From Actinomycetota bacterium (lineage in GTDB: Bacteria > Actinomycetota > Actinomycetes > Actinomycetales > Microbacteriaceae): DNA of 15,089 nucleotides. Positions 7,572 through 13,831 of this stretch are shown one piece after another. The first letter of the stretch is position 1. Each line of letters starts with the position of its first letter. The DNA lies in the NCBI GenBank assembly GCA_009703445.1, contig WLGA01000013.1:1-15089 (forward strand), written 5' to 3'. A program made the translations under genes and the position numbers. The notes under the pieces were generated by a model. The model was given only the letters and a program-made list of their open reading frames with translations. It was not told the DNA's origin and did not search any database.

Positions 7572-7648
7572 GTTGCCCGCAACCCCCGCGAATACAGGGC
7601 ATATTTTGTTTGCAAACATTTTGCAAACAAAGCGCAACTAAACAGCAA
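7572..7648. promoter_or_regulatory. Helically phased GCAA array with a 27-bp inverted repeat, candidate AraC-type operator
   Basis: GCAA occurs at 7612, 7623, 7634 and 7645, exactly 11 bp apart, and also at 7579, three turns further upstream. Within the array, TTTGTTTGCAAA (7605-7616) and TTTGCAAACAAA (7620-7631) are perfect 12-bp inverted arms with a 3-bp spacer. The copy at 7579 belongs to a dyad, GTTGC-CC-GCAAC (7572-7583). All lie 27-100 bp upstream of the AraC-family start. A binding site for that regulator is inferred. Confidence 0.5.
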
Positions 7649-7674
7649 ATTCTCAGGATTGGAAAAATAGAGTT

Positions 7675-8649
7675 ATGAATCCGTTATCAAATAACAGCGT
7701 CAAAACGAACCGGTCACCACAGCAATTTCTCGAATTGGATCCTTACCTTGAGGTCATCCCCCCGCACCCATCGAAGTCATTTCGTTGGCTCGAGCACGAC
7801 TATCCGAGTGAGATTGCGAGATGGCAGTACCACCCTGAAATCGAGATTCATTTGATTCGAAAAAGCTCAGGAAGCTTAATCGCTGGTGATTACATCGGCG
7901 CATTCGAACCTGGACAGGTCAGCATCATGGGCTCAAATTTGCCCCATGACTGGATGAGCGATCTTCAACCCGGTGAGGTATTTGTGAACCGAGACGCGCT
8001 GATTCAGTTTGATGCCGATTGGCTACTTCGGGTGAGCACGGTCATCCCGGAGCTAACTGGAGTCAAGTCGTTTTTGGAAGAAATAAAGCAGGGAATTATC
8101 TTCCATGGTGAGACCCGGGCGAAGGCAGAGGCGCTTTTGGAAGGCGTCGGGATATCCTCAGGCCTCGGGCAGATTTCCGGATTCTTTGCCCTGATCGACC
8201 TCTTCATGAAGGCGCCAGACTCGGAAAAACAATATCTGTCACGCAGTTGGGTCAACGAACATGCGAGTAACGAAGGGCGCTCTGCGGTTGAGGCGGGTAT
8301 CAAGTACATCTTCGAAAATCTCACGCTCGACATTCGAATGTCGGAGGCGGCACGAATCGCTCACATGTCAGAACCCACATTCTCAAAATATTTTAAGAAA
8401 GCGTCGGGTCTAACTTTTAGCGACATGGTGCGCAAACTTCGCATAGCTCACGCCTGTCGGTTGCTCGATCAAACAGAGCAATCAATCGCCTCGATTGGAC
8501 GTTCTAGTGGCTACGGTAATTTGGCCAATTTCAACCGAAAGTTTCTAACCGAGATCGGCATGACCCCCTCGGCCTATAGAAACATGGATGCGGAATCTAA
8601 GCCAGAATCAAAGCTTTTGAGTCTCGGATTAGTGAACCCAAACCGCTAG
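7675..8649 (+). CDS. AraC-family transcriptional regulator of the polyol operon
   Basis: This 324-residue protein has an N-terminal ligand-sensing region (about 20-110) with a cupin-like pattern (HPEIEIHLIR, then a Gly-rich turn and LPHDW). Its C-terminal AraC DNA-binding domain lies at about 203-304. The first helix-turn-helix is near 222-245 (MSEAARIAHMSEPTFSKYFKK). The second is near 271-294 and ends in the family-typical GYGNLANFNRKF, followed by GMTPSAYR. It is divergent from the polyol operon across 322 bp, so it most likely senses the polyol or a breakdown product and controls the operon and perhaps itself. The ATG at 7675 has only a weak purine leader. The gene ends within a CTAG that is also the stop of the convergent LuxR-type gene. 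Confidence 0.9.
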   Translation: MNPLSNNSVKTNRSPQQFLELDPYLEVIPPHPSKSFRWLEHDYPSEIARWQYHPEIEIHLIRKSSGSLIAGDYIGAFEPGQVSIMGSNLPHDWMSDLQPGEVFVNRDALIQFDADWLLRVSTVIPELTGVKSFLEEIKQGIIFHGETRAKAEALLEGVGISSGLGQISGFFALIDLFMKAPDSEKQYLSRSWVNEHASNEGRSAVEAGIKYIFENLTLDIRMSEAARIAHMSEPTFSKYFKKASGLTFSDMVRKLRIAHACRLLDQTEQSIASIGRSSGYGNLANFNRKFLTEIGMTPSAYRNMDAESKPESKLLSLGLVNPNR

Positions 8650-9371
8650 ATGATCCCCATCTCCTTGCCCATGGCTACGGCCCTTTGTCTCGTGCTAACG
8701 CCCAAGACCCTGAAGATGCGAACGCATTCCTGTTTTACGGTGGACTCACTAACATTCAAGGACCTGGCTATTTGAGCATTGGTCTTGCCGATTGCCATTT
8801 CATCTAAAACCCGAAGTTGTCTTGGGGTTAGCGCGGAAACGTCGTCGAGGTCGAGAGAGTCGAAGTAGAGCTTTGAGAGAAGGCCGGACGTGCGAATTCT
8901 CGGCATTGAGTTGATTGCCATTAGCTCTGAAAGCAGGCTTAGTAGTTGAATGTCGGTTTCCGAGACTTCGGCCGCTCTAGCTCGATTTCGAAAGGACAGC
9001 CCCAAAGCGCCTTGAACTTCGCTCGCAGGCGTGAATGGTATAGCCAGGAAATCAAAGTCGTCGTCGAACGCTGCGCCGAGGACGACACTTGTCTGCTGGA
9101 CCCTGCCCATAGTTATCGACTGTTTGAGAAGAGTGGTTTGTGAATCAGAACCGAGGGCGGCATCAGCCTCCTCGGCGCCTTGCCCATATTGCCCTGTCAG
9201 GCGCAGTATTCCGTCGGGCTCGACTCTTGCCATTATTGCGGCCGTCGCACCGAGATCCCGAAATGTTACAACGGTGAGGAACCTACAAAAGTCGCTCGCG
9301 TTATGACTGATTGCGAAAGAGAGCAGTAGCGCTCGGGCTCGATCTGTTAGTTGTGCTCTTTCGTCTTGCAT
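8646..9371 (-). CDS. LuxR/NarL-family transcriptional regulator with a GAF-like sensor region
   Basis: This 241-residue protein has a C-terminal LuxR-type helix-turn-helix at about 180-240. Its pattern (LTPRQLRVLDEMAIGKTNAQ, then IARSLNVSESTVKQ with V as the turn) is diagnostic. The N-terminal 150 residues look like a GAF-type alpha/beta sensor (DFLAIPF, GALGLSFRN), with no receiver-domain phosphorylation site visible, so it is probably not a classic two-component response regulator. The ligand is unknown. The ATG at 9371 follows GGGGTTGG as a possible ribosome site. It is divergent from the secreted proline-rich protein gene and shares 232 bp of upstream DNA with it, so that gene is its most obvious target. 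It overlaps the AraC-type gene by 3 bp at the stop codons. Confidence 0.85.
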   Translation of the reverse strand: MQDERAQLTDRARALLLSFAISHNASDFCRFLTVVTFRDLGATAAIMARVEPDGILRLTGQYGQGAEEADAALGSDSQTTLLKQSITMGRVQQTSVVLGAAFDDDFDFLAIPFTPASEVQGALGLSFRNRARAAEVSETDIQLLSLLSELMAINSMPRIRTSGLLSKLYFDSLDLDDVSALTPRQLRVLDEMAIGKTNAQIARSLNVSESTVKQECVRIFRVLGVSTRQRAVAMGKEMGII

Positions 9372-9402
9372 TCCAACCCCGGTTTCTAGCCCCCTAAACT
9401 GC

Positions 9403-9421
9403 AGATCTCACGATGAGACCT
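9403..9421. promoter_or_regulatory. 19-bp near-perfect inverted repeat upstream of the LuxR-type gene
   Basis: AGATCTCA (9403-9410) and TGAGACCT (9414-9421) are inverted around CGA with one mismatch. A good minus-strand -35 word, TTGACT, lies at 9432-9427, which would put the dyad over the spacer and -10 region of a promoter reading into the LuxR-type gene. An autoregulatory operator is plausible but unproven. Confidence 0.35.
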
Positions 9422-9470
9422 ATTTAAGTCAAAACCTATGGGTAACCCCAGACATTGAAATTGAATCTAA

Positions 9471-9519
9471 ATTGTCCGATATTGTCCAAAGTCTGCCCGA
9501 AATTGTCCGAATTGCCTCC
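9471..9519. promoter_or_regulatory. Array of ATTGTCC-like heptamers upstream of the secreted-protein gene
   Basis: ATTGTCC occurs at 9471, 9481 and 9502, with related words CTGCCC at 9493 and ATTGCCTCC at 9511. The spacing is close to 10 bp or multiples of it, so the copies fall on one DNA face. NarL-type regulators are known to bind heptamer arrays, and a NarL-type gene is adjacent and divergent, so these may be its sites. Confidence 0.45.
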
Positions 9520-9551
9520 AAAACCCAAGTAAACACGGGGTTCGAACGACG

Positions 9552-9582
9552 TAATCTGACGGTGTTAGCACCACACGGGTGC
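9552..9582 (+). promoter_or_regulatory. Possible -10 box and leader hairpin of the secreted-protein gene
   Basis: TAATCT at 9552-9557 fits a TANNNT -10 box, though no good -35 is seen at the usual distance. A start near 9564 would give a leader of about 40 nt that contains a small hairpin, GCACC (9568-9572) with GGTGC (9578-9582). Alternatively CCACA at 9571 could pair with TGTGG at 9591, covering part of the ribosome site. Both pairings are short. Confidence 0.3.
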
Positions 9583-9603
9583 CAATTTCTTGTGGGGATA
9601 AAA

Positions 9604-10347
9604 ATGAAAAGTTCCAAATATCAACGGCTCGGGGTAGCCACTCTATCGGTGTCTTTGGTCGCGGCCTCCATACTTGTCGGGCACCAAATCGCCGGTGCAG
9701 ACGAAATCGCGAATCGAAGTGATGCCCCTGTCTTGATCGTCGACGGGCCGGGGCTACTTGAGCCGCCGCTTCCAATGCTGCCACCGCCGCCAAGAGAGGA
9801 CACACCTAGCGGTCAGCCTTCTCCAAGCCCGTCCGAAACACCTATTTACAACACTGGCCATGAGCCGACCACCCCACCTGTGCAGGCGCCCCGCGAGGAG
9901 CCAAGTCGCGGTTCCGATGCGCCTGCGCAGCAGACCTCTCAGCCAACGGTGCCTGAGGTTGCTCAAACAGCGGATTCCACAACCAAGCCGGCAGTCGAAG
10001 CCCCAATCGTCGAGGCCCCAACGTCCGAGACCCCAGCGGTCGCCGCTAAACCCGTCTTGATATCTGCACAGCTGATTACCGTTAGCGTGCCTATGGCCAT
10101 CGGCAGCACATCCATTACGCCAGCCGCAAAGACCTCGTTAGCCAAGACCGCCGCTTTGGTAAAAACATCTAGCAAGGCGGTGTCTATTGCCGTGACTACA
10201 ACTGGCACATCTGTTTCAAAGGCAACTGCCCAAGCCAACGCTATTGTTGCCGAGCTCAGGAGGAGCGGCGTTTCGGCAGTAACGGTGATTAAGCGTGTTG
10301 GTAATAAGACTTCGGTTTCTGTTCTTGTCACTAAGAAGAAACCTTAG
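9604..10347 (+). CDS. Secreted proline-rich protein with a weakly OmpA-like C-terminal domain
   Basis: From the ATG at 9604 this is 247 residues. The start is supported by GGGGA 5 nt upstream and by the signal peptide it creates: basic residues at 2-8, a hydrophobic run at about 10-25, and a likely cleavage after AGA near 32. Residues 50-150 are a low-complexity Pro/Ser/Thr/Glu linker of the kind that spans a cell wall. Residues 150-247 are an alpha/beta domain. MAIGSTSITPAAKTSLAKTA followed by KATAQANAIVAELRRSGV resembles the start and last helix of OmpA-like peptidoglycan-binding domains, but the usual GHTD-type strand is replaced by VTTTGTS and binding residues are not evident. Function is unknown; a role at the cell wall is inference. 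A TTG-initiated longer frame from 9472 is rejected. Confidence 0.75.
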   Translation: MKSSKYQRLGVATLSVSLVAASILVGHQIAGADEIANRSDAPVLIVDGPGLLEPPLPMLPPPPREDTPSGQPSPSPSETPIYNTGHEPTTPPVQAPREEPSRGSDAPAQQTSQPTVPEVAQTADSTTKPAVEAPIVEAPTSETPAVAAKPVLISAQLITVSVPMAIGSTSITPAAKTSLAKTAALVKTSSKAVSIAVTTTGTSVSKATAQANAIVAELRRSGVSAVTVIKRVGNKTSVSVLVTKKKP

Positions 10348-10395
10348 GTCTATCTGCCCCCGGATAGACGCGGTGGTCGGCTCTGCCGGCCACCG
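10348..10395. terminator. Two stacked hairpins between convergent genes; bidirectional terminator
   Basis: The first hairpin pairs GTCTATC (10348-10354) with GATAGAC (10363-10369). The second pairs CGGTGGTCGGC (10371-10381) with GCCGGCCACCG (10385-10395) around TCT, with one G-U pair. They fill the space between the secreted-protein stop and the radA stop. On the + strand a short T run follows the GC-rich stem. Confidence 0.7.
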
Positions 10396-10396
10396 T

Positions 10397-11731
10397 TTAC
10401 CAGTTAAGGCCCAGGCTCAATGCAGCCCGAAGATCTCCCACTTCTGAATCAACCGAGCGGATAAAGCCCAGTCGGTTGGCCTCGTTGGCCCGAATCTTGC
10501 CGTTTGAAACCTTTCGAATCTCGCCGGCCAAACTGATTTCACCAAAAGCGACTAGGTTATGAGCAATTGGCTTGTCTTGCACGGCCGAAGCGATTGCGAG
10601 GGCGATTGCCAAGTCAGCAGCTGGTTCGGTCAAACGAACTCCGCCCACCGTGGACACGTAGACATCTGAGTCACCAAGCCGAAGGCCGGCTCGACGTTCC
10701 AGAACCGCCAGCAGCATGGCAACGCGGGCTGAATCGACCCCATTGGTGACACGTCTAGGCTGTGGAGTTGACGACTTGACGACCAAGGCCTGCACCTCGG
10801 CAATCAGCGGCCGCTTGCCTTCTACGGTTACGGTCACGCAGGTTCCTGACACGGGAGCATCGCCGCGGGATAGGAACATTCCGCTCGGATCGCTCACCTG
10901 GTTGATGCCCTCACCGGTCATCTCGAAACAGCCAACTTCGTCAGTGGGGCCAAAACGATTTTTTAGCGAACGCACGAATCGAAGCGAAGTCTGACGATCA
11001 CCCTCGAAGTGGCAAACCACATCAACCAAGTGCTCGAGCGCACGAGGGCCGGCAATTGAACCATCCTTGGTGACGTGGCCAACCAGGATGACCGGTAACG
11101 CACGCTCTTTAGCGACGCGAATTAGGTTGGCGGCAACCTCGCGAATCTGCGAAGGCATGCCGGCGGCACCGTCGATTTCACTGGCGGCGATGGTCTGGAC
11201 CGAGTCAACAACTAGAAGCTCCGGGCCGACCGCATCTATTTGCCCGAGAACGGTCGAAAGGTCGGTTTCGGCTGCCAGGTATAGGTTGTCGGTGAGTGCG
11301 CCTGTGCGCTCGGCTCGAAGACGAACCTGACCAACCGACTCTTCGCCGGTTACATAAAGAACTTTCTTGCCAGATTTGGCGGTGTTAGCGGCAACTTCGA
11401 GCAACAGGGTTGACTTGCCTACGCCCGGTTCTCCTGAGAGCAGGACCACAGCGCCGGGCACCAAACCGCCACCCAAGACTCGGTCGAATTCACCCACCTG
11501 AGTTGACCAAGCGGCAACGCGTTCGGTTGAAACGTCCGTGATTGGTTTTGCCGCTGAAGACTCCACGAGCTTCAGGGCACGCACCTGCTTTGCGACTCCG
11601 AGGCCTCGACCTCCGCCGACGGCACCCTCCTGCATTGAATCCCAAGCCTGGCACTCGCCGCAGCGACCGACCCACTTCGGGGTCGACCAACCGCACTCGG
11701 TGCAGACAAAGGTTGATTTCGGGTTAGCCAT
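10397..11731 (-). CDS. radA: DNA repair protein RadA (Sms), RecA-like branch-migration ATPase
   Basis: This 444-residue cytoplasmic protein processes recombination intermediates in DNA repair. An N-terminal C4 zinc finger uses Cys10, Cys13, Cys24 and Cys27. The RecA-like ATPase core has Walker A GEPGVGKS at 100-107 and Walker B LLVVDS near 172-177. The RadA-specific KNRFG motif is at 257-261. The remaining C-terminal part is the Lon-protease-like domain (NGVDSARVAMLLAVLERRAG, and the SLAGEIRKV region). Length is close to the 460 of E. coli RadA. The start at 11731 is supported by a TAGTTT box exactly 6 nt upstream, so the mRNA may be leaderless. It is divergent from proC over 52 bp. Confidence 0.97.
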   Translation of the reverse strand: MANPKSTFVCTECGWSTPKWVGRCGECQAWDSMQEGAVGGGRGLGVAKQVRALKLVESSAAKPITDVSTERVAAWSTQVGEFDRVLGGGLVPGAVVLLSGEPGVGKSTLLLEVAANTAKSGKKVLYVTGEESVGQVRLRAERTGALTDNLYLAAETDLSTVLGQIDAVGPELLVVDSVQTIAASEIDGAAGMPSQIREVAANLIRVAKERALPVILVGHVTKDGSIAGPRALEHLVDVVCHFEGDRQTSLRFVRSLKNRFGPTDEVGCFEMTGEGINQVSDPSGMFLSRGDAPVSGTCVTVTVEGKRPLIAEVQALVVKSSTPQPRRVTNGVDSARVAMLLAVLERRAGLRLGDSDVYVSTVGGVRLTEPAADLAIALAIASAVQDKPIAHNLVAFGEISLAGEIRKVSNGKIRANEANRLGFIRSVDSEVGDLRAALSLGLNW

Positions 11732-11783
11732 GACTCAAAACTATCAACCACCGCCGACAAAACCCCTCGCCTAAACTGAATAG
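11732..11783. promoter_or_regulatory. Back-to-back leaderless-type promoters of radA and proC
   Basis: On the + strand TAAACT (11772-11777) is followed by 6 nt and the GTG of proC. On the minus strand TAGTTT (11743-11738) is followed by 6 nt and the ATG of radA. In actinobacteria TANNNT boxes lie about 7 nt before the transcription start, so both start codons would be at or next to +1. Neither gene has a clear ribosome site or a consensus -35. Confidence 0.6.
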
Positions 11784-12614
11784 GTGAATATCAATCGCAT
11801 CGCAATCCTCGGCTCTGGATCAATGGGCGGCGCCATCCTTGCCGGCCTGCTCAAGTCGGGCTTTGACCCAGCCAATATTTCGGTCAGCACCAAGACCGCG
11901 GCCAGTGCCGAAAAGCACATCGACGAGCTCGGTGTTCACGCTTTTGCGCTCGAAAACGGAGCAGATGCAAACGCGATGGCTGTGGCCGGCGCAGATGTAG
12001 TTCTCGTGGGCGTGAAGCCTGCCTACGTAACTGAAGTTTTGGCCGAAGTGGCCGAGTCGATCAACGACAACGCCCTAGTGATTAGTGTCGCGGCGGGCGT
12101 TACCACCGCATCCATGGAGGCAGTTTTGCCCGAGGATGTCGGCGTGGTTCGAGCCATGCCAAACACTCCGGCGATTGTTGGCCGCGCAGTAACCGGCATT
12201 GCGGCGGGCGAGCGAGCAACAGATTGGGCCATCGAGACCACGGTTCAGCTTTTTGAAACCGTCGGCAAGACCATCGTTCTCGAAGAATCGCGCATCGACG
12301 CCCTCAGCACCATCTCTGGTTCGGGCCCGGCATACGTGTTCTACCTAATTGAGCAGCTAACCAAGGCCGCTAAGCACCACGGTTTCAATGACCAGGATGC
12401 TGCGCTGCTGGTGAACGAAACCTTCCTCGGCGCATCCGAACTTTTGGCCGCCTCGGGCAAGACCCCTGAGGCACTTCGCAAGCAGGTGACCAGCCCAAAT
12501 GGAACCACCGAGCGCGCAATCGCACGGATGGGTGCAACGGATCTTGAGGCGATGTTTGTCGAGGCAACCGAAGCTGCACTGGCTCGCGCTCGCGAACTAG
12601 CAGCCGGCAAATAA
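11784..12614 (+). CDS. proC: Pyrroline-5-carboxylate reductase
   Basis: This 276-residue cytoplasmic enzyme makes the last step of proline synthesis, reducing 1-pyrroline-5-carboxylate with NAD(P)H. The N-terminal Rossmann motif is ILGSGSMGGAI at 8-18. MPNTPA (125-130) and SGSGPAY (178-184) are typical conserved blocks. The family signature covers about 220-246, including RKQVTSPNGTTERAI. Length matches ProC (about 270). The start is GTG at 11784, supported by the N-terminal fit and by a TAAACT box 6 nt upstream, consistent with a leaderless mRNA. Its stop is 6 bp from that of the convergent TetR gene, with no obvious terminator between them. Confidence 0.96.
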   Translation: MNINRIAILGSGSMGGAILAGLLKSGFDPANISVSTKTAASAEKHIDELGVHAFALENGADANAMAVAGADVVLVGVKPAYVTEVLAEVAESINDNALVISVAAGVTTASMEAVLPEDVGVVRAMPNTPAIVGRAVTGIAAGERATDWAIETTVQLFETVGKTIVLEESRIDALSTISGSGPAYVFYLIEQLTKAAKHHGFNDQDAALLVNETFLGASELLAASGKTPEALRKQVTSPNGTTERAIARMGATDLEAMFVEATEAALARARELAAGK

Positions 12615-12620
12615 CGAAAG

Positions 12621-13274
12621 CTAGAAGTTCGGCTGGTCGTTCAGAACGAATAGCCCGCCGAAAGCGCTAATCATCGCTCGGTTCCACTCGAGGTCACTGA
12701 CCGGCGAGCTGTCAATCTCGGCAACAATTCGGCCGTGAAGCATACCCAAGGTCATAACTGCTGCTGCGCGCGGCGAGAGGTGCGGCTTGAGCATCTTTCG
12801 CTCTTGAAGCAAAACCATAACTTCGGTGAGCTGTTCGGTGAGTTCGTGTTGTACCTCGGCAAGTGCAGCCCGCAAAAGTGGGCGACCGGTGGTGTTGCCG
12901 ATGATGCTCGCACGCTTATCCGCAGGAACGTGCTTGAAGTGCTCAACCAAAAACCGCAGCATTTCGTCGTAGTGCTGGGCGATTTCTTCGGTGCTGTGCA
13001 TCTTGGCCATAAAGCGTTTGGCGCGGGCGATGTCTTGCTGGATGCTTGACGCGAAGTTGTGAACGTAGGTTGCGCGGATTAGGCCATCGCGGTCGCCAAA
13101 GTGGTGATAAATCGAACCGATTGAGACCCCGGTTTGGGCAGACAGCTCTTGGATGCGAACCGAAGATTCGCCACCGCCTTCAATCGCTCGGTTAGTTGCA
13201 TCAATAACCTGCTGGACTGTGTCTTTTGCGCGCTCCTGCTTAGGCTGCGGAACGCTTCGAGTTCTAGGTGACAT
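12621..13274 (-). CDS. TetR-family transcriptional regulator
   Basis: This 217-residue regulator has an N-terminal TetR helix-turn-helix at about 40-66 (RIQELSAQTGVSIGSIYHHF then GDRDGLI), with a conserved helix before it. The C-terminal part is helical and would bind an unknown ligand and mediate dimerisation; I cannot assign a subfamily. The ATG at 13274 follows GGGGAGGG, a good ribosome site. The upstream region holds two 10-bp palindromes that could be operators, suggesting autorepression. It lies downstream of arsC in the same direction, 85 bp away, so it could be co-transcribed with arsC, but it is not an ArsR-type arsenic sensor. It overlaps nothing and converges on proC. Confidence 0.88.
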   Translation of the reverse strand: MSPRTRSVPQPKQERAKDTVQQVIDATNRAIEGGGESSVRIQELSAQTGVSIGSIYHHFGDRDGLIRATYVHNFASSIQQDIARAKRFMAKMHSTEEIAQHYDEMLRFLVEHFKHVPADKRASIIGNTTGRPLLRAALAEVQHELTEQLTEVMVLLQERKMLKPHLSPRAAAVMTLGMLHGRIVAEIDSSPVSDLEWNRAMISAFGGLFVLNDQPNF

Positions 13275-13289
13275 TCCAACCCTCCCCTG

Positions 13290-13317
13290 TTTCTAGAAAG
13301 TATGGCAGGAATATTCC
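13290..13317. promoter_or_regulatory. Two adjacent 10-bp palindromes in the TetR upstream region, candidate operators
   Basis: TTTCTAGAAA (13290-13299) and GGAATATTCC (13308-13317) are both perfect palindromes, centred 18 bp apart and just upstream of the TetR ribosome site. A minus-strand TACTTT word (13302-13297) between them could be the -10. ATTCCAA also recurs at 13273 and 13313. Confidence 0.45.
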
Positions 13318-13327
13318 AATTGGCTAA

Positions 13328-13348
13328 CCAAACTATGTAACAGTTTGG
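13328..13348. repeat. 7-7-7 inverted repeat between arsC and the TetR gene
   Basis: CCAAACT (13328-13334) and AGTTTGG (13342-13348) flank a 7-nt spacer, 11 bp past the arsC stop. It is a weak hairpin without a U-tract, so it could be a poor terminator for arsC or an operator for the TetR gene. Confidence 0.4.
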
Positions 13349-13359
13349 GTGTCAAGGCG

Positions 13360-13767
13360 TTAGAACTTTGCGTCGATTTCTGCGATTAGTGCCTCGATGT
13401 GCTCGCGAATCTTGTCGCGAATCGGGCGCACGGCTTCGACACCTTGGCCGGCCGGGTCATCCAAGACCCAGTCGAGGTAGGTTTTGCCAGGGAAGTAAGG
13501 GCAGGTATCGCCACAGCCCATGGTGATCACGTAGTCGGATGCCTTCACGGCCTCGTCGCTCAAAACCTTTGGCGTGTTCGAGCTGATGTCGATGCCTTCT
13601 TCGAGCATTGCGGCAACCGCTGAAGGGTTGACCTCGTTCTTTGGCTGGGTTCCTGCTGAGCGAACCTCAACTCGGTCACCGGCTAGGGTCTGCAGGTATC
13701 CGGCTGCCATCTGAGAACGGCCGGCATTGTGAACGCATACAAATAGAACGGAGGCTTTTTTAGACAT
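13360..13767 (-). CDS. arsC: Arsenate reductase (LMW phosphatase-fold ArsC)
   Basis: This 135-residue cytoplasmic enzyme reduces arsenate to arsenite. The phosphate/arsenate-binding loop CVHNAGRS has the CX5R pattern with Cys11 and Arg17. A Cys85/Cys89 pair lies in MGCGDTCPYFPGK, a block I associate with actinobacterial ArsC proteins. Asp103/Asp104-Pro105 is placed like the general acid of this fold. The three cysteines would allow a relay of the thioredoxin-linked type, although actinobacterial relatives can use mycothiol; sequence does not decide. The ATG at 13767 sits 6 nt after TTTAAT, a leaderless-type promoter. It follows the MIP channel gene in the same direction, supporting a joint arsenic role. 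A plain protein phosphatase is less likely given the cysteine pair. Confidence 0.9.
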   Translation of the reverse strand: MSKKASVLFVCVHNAGRSQMAAGYLQTLAGDRVEVRSAGTQPKNEVNPSAVAAMLEEGIDISSNTPKVLSDEAVKASDYVITMGCGDTCPYFPGKTYLDWVLDDPAGQGVEAVRPIRDKIREHIEALIAEIDAKF

Positions 13768-13773
13768 GTTCCG

Positions 13774-13779
13774 ATTAAA
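13774..13779 (-). promoter_or_regulatory. -10 box of arsC (TTTAAT), leaderless spacing
   Basis: TTTAAT on the minus strand is 5/6 to TATAAT and lies exactly 6 nt before the ATG of arsC. No ribosome site is visible in the 6-nt gap. This would let arsC be expressed separately from the channel gene upstream. Confidence 0.5.
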
Positions 13780-13782
13780 GCA

Positions 13783-13810
13783 GAGAGCCCCGGCGCAAAC
13801 CGAGGCCCTC
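13783..13810 (-). terminator. Imperfect GC-rich hairpin between the channel gene and arsC
   Basis: GAGAGCCCCGG (13783-13793) and CCGAGGCCCTC (13800-13810) can pair over 11 positions with two mismatches and a 6-nt loop. It lies about 20 bp past the channel-gene stop and only a few bases before the arsC -10 box. It could act as a leaky terminator. Confidence 0.45.
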
Positions 13811-13831
13811 CGAACTTGTTTACCTGTTGTT

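Larger units (their letters stand above)
7353..7674. promoter_or_regulatory. 322-bp divergent intergenic region of the polyol operon and its AraC regulator
   Basis: No gene is supported here. The side near the binding-protein gene holds its ribosome site, a run of A on the minus strand and a 10-bp direct repeat of GGTCCGGA. The middle is AT-rich, with an imperfect dyad CTATTTTTCG (7514-7523) / CGAAAATAG (7537-7545) and three CGAAA words at 7529, 7537 and 7548. The side near the regulator holds phased GCAA repeats. Weak -10-like words on the minus strand are TAGTAT (7516-7511) and TACTTT (7568-7563). I cannot assign a promoter with a convincing -35 to either gene, but if either box is used the operon leader would exceed 150 nt. 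Confidence 0.6.

Noticed and set aside
7605..7631. Inverted repeat as a mobile-element terminal repeat or attachment site
   Set aside because: No transposase, integrase or target duplication is nearby, and the phased spacing and position upstream of a regulator fit an operator better.
9472..9603. TTG-initiated 44-residue N-terminal extension of the secreted protein
   Set aside because: It runs through the ATTGTCC array and would bury the signal peptide. The ATG at 9604 has a ribosome site and a proper signal sequence after it.
9963..10331. 122-codon minus-strand frame opposite the secreted-protein gene
   Set aside because: It mirrors the Ala/Thr/Val-rich coding strand, has no ribosome site, and lies wholly inside a gene with a good signal peptide.
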